Assembly (NCBI RefSeq): GCF_037338445.1
Contig: NZ_CP147838.1
Location: forward strand, 3,286,001 to 3,350,000
Length of the DNA: 64,000 bases
Direction of reading: 5' to 3'
Source: Salinibaculum sp. SYNS191
GTDB lineage: Archaea; Halobacteriota; Halobacteria; Halobacteriales; Haloarculaceae
Positions within the stretch are counted from its first letter, which is position 1; the number at the start of each line of letters is the position of its first letter. The translations under genes were made by a program, and so were the position numbers. The notes under the pieces are model-generated. The model did no database searches, was not told the origin of the DNA, and saw only the letters and a program-made list of their open reading frames with translations. Positions 59,151 to 64,000 of this stretch are shown here, one piece after another.

Positions 59151-60557
59151 TCAGCCGAAGGGGCCGCCACCGCCGCCCATCCCGCCCATGCCGCCGGGGC
59201 CGCCCGGACCGCCGCCGCCCTGCATCTGCTTCATCATCCGCTCCATGTCGGCGTCGCCCATGCCCTGGAACTGCTTGAGCGTCTGCTCCATCATCTTGTG
59301 CTGCTGGAGCAGTTCGCGGATGCGCTCCTCGGGCTTGCCCGACCCGCGTGCGATGCGCTCGATGCGGCTCTGGCCGATCTGCCGGGGGTTCTCCAGTTCG
59401 TCCTCGGTCATCGAGTCCATCACCACGTCGAAGTCGCGCATGCGCTCCTCGGTGACGTCCATCGCGTCGTCCGGAAGCTGGTCTTTCAGGCCGCCGCCCA
59501 TGCCGGGAATCATGTCCATCACCTGGTCGAGCGGGCCCATCCGGTTCATCGCGTCCATCTGCTTGCGCATGTCCTTGAGGGTGAACTGCCCCTCCAGGAT
59601 GTCCTCGGGCTCCCAGTCCTCGTCCTCCTCCTGGGCCTCGACCATCGCGCGCTCGACGCGCTCGGTGAGCTGTTCCAGGTCGCCCATGCCGAGCAGCCGC
59701 GAGACGAAGCCGCTGGCCTCGAAGCGCTCGATGTCCTTGACCGTCTCGCCGGTCCCCAGGAAGGCGATGGTCGAGTCCGTCTCGTTGACCGCCGCCAGCG
59801 CACCGCCACCTTTCGCCGTCCCGTCCAGTTTGGTGATGATGACGCCGTCGATGCCGATGGAGTCCTCGAACTCCTGGGCCTGGTCCTTCGCGGACTGGCC
59901 CATCGCCGCGTCCAGCACGAGCAGGTTCCGGTCGGGATTAACGACCGATTCAATCTCCTCTATCTGGTCGATAAGTTCCCGGTTCAGGCCGTCCCGACCC
60001 GCGGTGTCCACGATGCGGACGTCGGCGTCGGCCGTTGCCTCCAGTCCTTCCTCGGCGATTTTCACCGGGTCGTCGGCGTCGGGGTCGCCGTAGAAGTCGA
60101 CTTCGGCGTTGCCGGCCATCTGCTTGGCCTGGTCGTAGGCGCCCGGCCGGTCGGTGTCGGTCTGGATGATGGCGGGGCGCAGTCCCTTCTTCGAGAACCA
60201 CCAGGCCATCTTGGCGGCGGTGGTGGTCTTCCCCGACCCGTAGAGGCCGGCGAGCATGATGGTCTGCCCTTCGAGTGGGAGTTCGGTCGACTCCCCGAGC
60301 AGTGCCACCAGTTCCTCGTAGACGATGCGCAGCACCCAGTCCCGTGGCGAGGTCCCCGCGGGCGGGTCCTCGTCCAGCGCCCTGGACTTGATACTGTCCG
60401 AGAGCTGCTGGACGAGGGAGATGTCGACGTCGGCCTGGATGAGAGAGCGCTGTATCTCCTTGACGACCTCGTCGACGTCCTCCTCGGAGATACGGGACTT
60501 CCCGCGGAGGTTGTCGAGCGTGCTCCGCAGGGAACTCCCGAGATTGTCGAGTACCAT
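59151..60557 (-). CDS. srp54: Signal recognition particle 54 kDa protein
   Basis: 468 residues. N domain, G domain with [21 protein letters not shown], and [11 protein letters not shown], then the Met-rich M domain ([52 protein letters not shown]) and a Gly/Met/Pro tail. It binds signal sequences and 7S RNA. CTTTAACG box about 28 bases before the ATG. Confidence 0.96.
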   Translation of the reverse strand: MVLDNLGSSLRSTLDNLRGKSRISEEDVDEVVKEIQRSLIQADVDISLVQQLSDSIKSRALDEDPPAGTSPRDWVLRIVYEELVALLGESTELPLEGQTIMLAGLYGSGKTTTAAKMAWWFSKKGLRPAIIQTDTDRPGAYDQAKQMAGNAEVDFYGDPDADDPVKIAEEGLEATADADVRIVDTAGRDGLNRELIDQIEEIESVVNPDRNLLVLDAAMGQSAKDQAQEFEDSIGIDGVIITKLDGTAKGGGALAAVNETDSTIAFLGTGETVKDIERFEASGFVSRLLGMGDLEQLTERVERAMVEAQEEDEDWEPEDILEGQFTLKDMRKQMDAMNRMGPLDQVMDMIPGMGGGLKDQLPDDAMDVTEERMRDFDVVMDSMTEDELENPRQIGQSRIERIARGSGKPEERIRELLQQHKMMEQTLKQFQGMGDADMERMMKQMQGGGGPGGPGGMGGMGGGGGPFG

Positions 60558-60901
60558 TGGCGAGACGTACGACGGGACGGCGTTAAAGGCTTTTTCTCGC
60601 TGCTGTCGATAAAGTGGGGTCGCTTGGGGGGTGAACGACAGCGACGGCGACCCCGCACAGCGGGTGGGGAACGCCCTCCGGGCACGACGCCGGACGGCGA
60701 CGGCCGCGTGTTGCGACGGACGTGAGTGATGCCGGTGCCGTCACACCTGCCGGGTGCCACCCAGGCGCAACGAATGCCTACACCACATTAGTTATAAACT
60801 GCATATTACATTCAGGAAGCCCCTCAATTTTCGGAAAGCAACCCGTGTGTCCGCGTAAGTGGGTGTTTCTCACGGGGCGTTCGAGCGGACCGACGCGGCG
60901 C
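60558..60901. other. Intergenic region upstream of srp54
   Basis: 344 bases. The srp54 promoter box (CCTTTAACG on the minus strand) is at about 60582-60590. An AT-rich part at about 60783-60835 contains TTATAAA and T-rich words and may hold the 3' end of the FrhB-like transcript. No gene is supported. Confidence 0.55.
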
Positions 60902-62599
60902 TCAGTGGTCAGCGTCGTGGGGGTTCAGGACCGTGCCGTAGTTCTCGGCGTGGTCCTCGTAGTCGATGAACCGGGGGGCGTCGGGGTCGAACGGCCGTTC
61001 GAGTGATTCGAACGCCTTCTTCTTATCCCATCCCTGAAGTTTCCCGACGGCTGATTTGTCCTCCAGGTCGTGGTAATCGAGGTCTGCCTTCGTGAGATTC
61101 CACGCCTTCAGTCCCTGCTCGGTCCGGACGATGACTGAGGAGTACTCGTCGGAGGAACCGACCGACCCGACAGTGAGGTCTGCACAGAACCCAGTGAAGT
61201 CCGCACACTCGTTACAGCCCTTCAGCGCCGCGTCGTGGAAGTTCTCGATGTCCTCCTCCAGGATGCGGTTGCCCGCCCTGTCGTCGACCATCAGCTTGCC
61301 GTGGAGCACGTCCATCTTGCCCACCTCGTCGATGTCGATGTCTCGCTTTTCCTGCAGTTCCTCGCCGATGAGCGACTTGTAGTTGAAGTTCTTCGTACAC
61401 ATCAGTGCGATGGTATACTCGATGGCACGCACCCCCTCCTCCTGGGAGCCGTACTCCCAGTCGAAATCCTGTAAGGCACGGATACCCTCGATCTCACACG
61501 GGGTTCCCACGAGGGCAAGAGAGATGTCCTCCCAGTCCTTCTCGAATTTGTCCTCCCACTTCGAGAAGTCGAGGTGGCCAAGCGCCATCGTCTGGTTGTA
61601 GATGGTGCCCGTGTTCTCGACGAGTTCCTCGACGGAGGTGGCGATGAAGCCCTCGGCCTTCCAGGGGTCCTCGTCGGACTCGGTTGCGATGAGCGCGCCG
61701 TCTATCTCGCCGGCGTCGAGCAAGTGGGCCAGCACGCCGGTCACGACGCCGCCGTCCTGGGAGCCCTCGCGCCAGTCCTCCTCGACGCGGGCGGAGAACT
61801 CCGTGATGGGGTCGCCGGCACCCTTGACGTTGTCCTCGCCGCCGGTGATGACCCACTGGCGCTCGTAGCGCATCCCGCCGCGGGGACAGAAGTCCCAGCA
61901 CAGCGAACAGCCGGTGCACATCTTGACGAGTTCCGGCAGGCCGTCGTCGCCGATGCCGATGGAGTCCGACGGGCAGGCGGCGACACAGGTCCCACACTGG
62001 ATACAGCGGCCGTCGTCGATGACCGCCTCGTCCAGTTCCATGAACCACGTCTTCTCGTCGGGCGTCTCGATGTCGTTCATCTCCGACCGGATGGAGTACG
62101 TCGGCGTGTCCAGGTCGACGCCCTCCGGGACGCCGACGCGCTCGTCCGGTCGCTCGGCGTCGTCGCGGCCCTCGCCGGGCAACGGCTGGCTGACGCCTTC
62201 CTCGGGTTCGGTGAACTCCAGGTCCCGCAGTTCGCCGTCCTCGGTGACGTTGGTCGGTGTCTCGCCGACTGCCTCCGCGCCGGCACCGTCCGCGACGGCT
62301 CGCCCCGCGCTCCCGCAGGTGCACTGTCCGTCGCTGCACCCGTCGTCGGCGACGGGGACGCCGCCGTCCGAGGCCGGTTCGCCGGCGCGCTCGCCGTCGG
62401 GAATGGACTCCGTCTGCTCGGTCGTCCTGTCCCTGCTCCCCTGCGAAATCGGCGGGACGCTCGTCCCGTCGCTTCCCGACTCGGGGACGCCCGGGAGTGG
62501 CTCCGATGTCTCCGTCTCGGCAGGCTGTTCGCCGACTGCGGGGTCGGCGGCCAGTCCGGGTGCGTCCTCGACCAGTTCGGGTTCCTCGTCAGTCGCCAT
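60902..62599 (-). CDS. F420-dependent oxidoreductase, FrhB/FsrC-like, with two 4Fe-4S clusters
   Basis: 565 residues from ATG 62599 (a GTG at 62608 is possible); overlaps the upstream reductase by 11 bases. An acidic low-complexity start with a CSDGQCTCGS patch fills about 1-150. Then a ferredoxin part with CIQCGTCVAACPS and CTGCSLCWDFCPRG (about 195-245), then the FrhB N and C domains (VTGVLAHLLDAGEIDGALIA, LVGTPCEIEGIRALQDF, KGCNECADFTGFCADLTVG). FrhB-type proteins oxidise coenzyme F420H2 through FAD. Paired with a sirohaem reductase it mirrors the two halves of Fsr. Confidence 0.87.
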   Translation of the reverse strand: MATDEEPELVEDAPGLAADPAVGEQPAETETSEPLPGVPESGSDGTSVPPISQGSRDRTTEQTESIPDGERAGEPASDGGVPVADDGCSDGQCTCGSAGRAVADGAGAEAVGETPTNVTEDGELRDLEFTEPEEGVSQPLPGEGRDDAERPDERVGVPEGVDLDTPTYSIRSEMNDIETPDEKTWFMELDEAVIDDGRCIQCGTCVAACPSDSIGIGDDGLPELVKMCTGCSLCWDFCPRGGMRYERQWVITGGEDNVKGAGDPITEFSARVEEDWREGSQDGGVVTGVLAHLLDAGEIDGALIATESDEDPWKAEGFIATSVEELVENTGTIYNQTMALGHLDFSKWEDKFEKDWEDISLALVGTPCEIEGIRALQDFDWEYGSQEEGVRAIEYTIALMCTKNFNYKSLIGEELQEKRDIDIDEVGKMDVLHGKLMVDDRAGNRILEEDIENFHDAALKGCNECADFTGFCADLTVGSVGSSDEYSSVIVRTEQGLKAWNLTKADLDYHDLEDKSAVGKLQGWDKKKAFESLERPFDPDAPRFIDYEDHAENYGTVLNPHDADH

Positions 62600-64000
62600 G
62601 GGCGACACCCCCGGAGACGTTGGCGTCGGCCTGTTGCATCAGCGTCCGGAGCCGGCTGTTGTCGACGCGGCGGCACCACTCGTAGAACCGCTCGCCCTCC
62701 GCGCGTTCGTCGGCGTAGGCGTCGAACAGTTGTTCCAGCGCCGGAATCACGGCGTGAGCGGGGACGGCGCTCTCCACCCAGTCGAGGAACTCGTTGTCGG
62801 TGCCCAGCGCGCCGCCGAGCCCGAAGTCCATGCCCTCGACGAGGTTCTCGTAGTCGCTCGCCTCGGCATCGTCGGGGATGTCCTCCGCTCGCGGCTCGTC
62901 GCCGTCGTCGTGCGGCGTCGCCGCTCGACTGTCCGCGGAGCCTTGCTCCGCGCTACTCGCGCTATCCGAGGTGCTCCGCACCTCGCTGTTCCCCTCGTCG
63001 TCCACTTGCACCGTCTCGCCGCGGAAGCCGATGTCGGCAATCTGGGGCTGGGCGCACGAGGCCGAGCAGCCGGACATGTGCATCCGCACCACGTCCAGGT
63101 CGTCGGGGGTGTCGATGCGGTCGTCGAGTTCGCGCGCCCACCGCTTGACGCGGTTTTTCGTCTCGATGATGCCGTAGTTGCAAAACTCCGACCCGGTGCA
63201 GCCGACCGCGCCCCGCGAGAACGGGCCGGGGTCGGGCTGGTAGTCCGCGGCGAAGTCCTCGGCGAGCAGGTCGTCGACGTTCTCCTCGGGAATGTGGGTG
63301 ATCAGGAAGTTCTGGTCGGTCGCAAGCCGGATGCTCGCGTCCTCGGTGCCGTACTTACGCGCTGCGCGGGCCGCCTCGGCGAACTCGTCGCCGCCCATCC
63401 GGCCCGTGATGACGTTGAAGCCGACGTACGTCAGGCCGTCCTCTCTCATGTCGTGGACGCCGACGTGGTCGCCGGTGTACCCCTCGGTGAGGTCGACGCC
63501 GCGGGTCGGGAAGTCGATGCGGGTCCGGTCGCGGACGGCCTCCTCGAACTTCTCGGCCCCCATCTGTTCGACGAGGTAGCGCATCCGGCAGACGCCGCGG
63601 TTGTTGCGGTCGCCCAGTTCCTTGAACGTCTGGGCGACGGCGCGGCAGAACTCCACGGCGTCCTCCGGTGGGATGAAGACGTCCAGCGGCGAGGCCATCC
63701 GCGGGCCGTCGGAGAGGCCGCCGCCGACCTTCGCGTGGAAGCCGTACTTCCAGCTTCCGTCCAGTTCCTTCTTCGCGGGCGTCAGCCCGATGTCGTTGAT
63801 CTGGGACTGGCCACAGTCGTGCTTGCAGCCGCTGATAGTCATCTTGAACTTCCGCGGGAGGTTGCCGTACTCGCGGTTGTTCGTGAAGAAGTCGGAGACG
63901 GCGTCGATGACCGGCTGCGCGTCGAAGCACTCGTGGTCGTCGAGGCCGGCGGCGGGGCAGCCGAGCACGTTGCGCGCGCCGTCGCCACAGCCGCCGATTG
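62589..64000 (-). CDS. Sirohaem nitrite/sulfite reductase, 3' part (5' end outside window)
   Basis: The frame stays open to base 64000, so the start is missing. The visible part opens GGCGDGARNVLGCPAAG, the family motif. NIR/SIR ferredoxin-like and 4Fe-4S/haem domains show ISGCKHDCGQSQ, RGAVGCTGSEFCNYGIIETK (Cys-x5-Cys) and MSGCSASCAQPQIADIGF (Cys-x3-Cys), the cluster/sirohaem ligands. Reduces nitrite to ammonia or sulfite to sulfide. Near the C-terminus an acidic Ser/Asp-rich insert is encoded by two palindromes. The helical tail ends AVIPALEQLFDAYADERAEGE. Confidence 0.88.
   Translation of the reverse strand, partial: IGGCGDGARNVLGCPAAGLDDHECFDAQPVIDAVSDFFTNNREYGNLPRKFKMTISGCKHDCGQSQINDIGLTPAKKELDGSWKYGFHAKVGGGLSDGPRMASPLDVFIPPEDAVEFCRAVAQTFKELGDRNNRGVCRMRYLVEQMGAEKFEEAVRDRTRIDFPTRGVDLTEGYTGDHVGVHDMREDGLTYVGFNVITGRMGGDEFAEAARAARKYGTEDASIRLATDQNFLITHIPEENVDDLLAEDFAADYQPDPGPFSRGAVGCTGSEFCNYGIIETKNRVKRWARELDDRIDTPDDLDVVRMHMSGCSASCAQPQIADIGFRGETVQVDDEGNSEVRSTSDSASSAEQGSADSRAATPHDDGDEPRAEDIPDDAEASDYENLVEGMDFGLGGALGTDNEFLDWVESAVPAHAVIPALEQLFDAYADERAEGERFYEWCRRVDNSRLRTLMQQADANVSGGVAHGD
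62934..62985. repeat. Two palindromes inside the reductase coding region
   Basis: CGCGGAGC/GCTCCGCG (62934-62952, loop CTT) and CGAGGTGC/GCACCTCG (62967-62985, loop TCC) are perfect 8-bp hairpins. They lie in frame in a linker between the last metal motif and the C-terminal helices and encode a Ser/Ala/Asp stretch not expected in the family. Confidence 0.75.

Overview
This window is haloarchaeal (class Halobacteria). It is GC-rich with short AT-rich intergenic islands, its proteins are strongly acidic, and many genes are leaderless with a TATA-like box about 25-30 bases before the start. It carries archaeal or haloarchaeal markers: two CheF proteins, Pus10, aIF-2/IF5B, Nob1, SRP54, SecD/SecF, ThiR, TrmB, HalOD1, DUF7344, DUF5811 and DUF5812. 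The genus cannot be fixed from the sequence alone. Family assignments are by recognition only; no database search was possible.

Layout. 1-1731: 3' part of an SMC-like coiled-coil gene cut by the window edge. 1792-4775: glmS and a sugar nucleotidyltransferase (amino-sugar precursors). 5252-5554: lone HalOD1 protein between AT-rich islands. 6018-18104: a 12 kb cluster on the minus strand that is the most unusual part of the window. It has four large paralogous TasA/CalY-like secreted proteins carrying different modules (a unique one, two vWA, one LamG), a beta-helix protein, two smaller exported proteins, a SipW-like signal peptidase and a small terminal secreted protein. Four of its intercistronic spacers contain a tRNA-like element (T-arm plus acceptor-like stem) just before the next ribosome-binding site. 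18455-21146: a membrane-anchored DUF7344 winged-helix protein divergent from that cluster, then a diverged STT3/AglB-like oligosaccharyltransferase. 21654-26739: two cheF genes around a DMT transporter, then uppP and an MscS channel. 26855-31310: DUF433 protein, then a thiamin salvage locus (TenA_C type, TenA_E type, Na+/solute symporter with tiny partner) facing thiR across a shared palindromic promoter. 31364-38788: pus10, a PemK/HTH toxin-antitoxin pair, rnhB, several small proteins, a zinc-rich ArsR-like protein, and trmB divergent from a 44-residue protein and an agl3/sqdB-like gene with two TrmB-type palindromes. 38890-52875: core genes (secF-secD, pgi, CPBP protease, nob1, PRC-barrel, halocyanin, infB, a prenyl synthase, UPF0200/UPF0201 pair, a CBS-MaoC fusion). 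52933-56847: split MgtE transporter facing a dsrE-tusA-sqr-DUF1641 sulfur operon. 56995-60557: HTH-PIN toxin-antitoxin-like pair, surE, srp54. 60902-64000: an FrhB-like F420 oxidoreductase and a sirohaem nitrite/sulfite reductase cut by the window end; together they resemble a split F420-dependent sulfite reductase.

How genes work together. In the TasA-like cluster the SipW-type peptidase would process the TasA-type precursors, which share a signal region and a C-terminal ending, so the locus probably builds a surface fibre or matrix whose subunits differ by swapped modules. The neighbouring HTH/membrane protein and STT3 paralog are candidate regulator and glycosylator. Elsewhere the clearest local circuits are ThiR over thiamin salvage, TrmB over the sulfosugar gene, and two autoregulated toxin-antitoxin-like pairs with repeats or palindromes at their starts.
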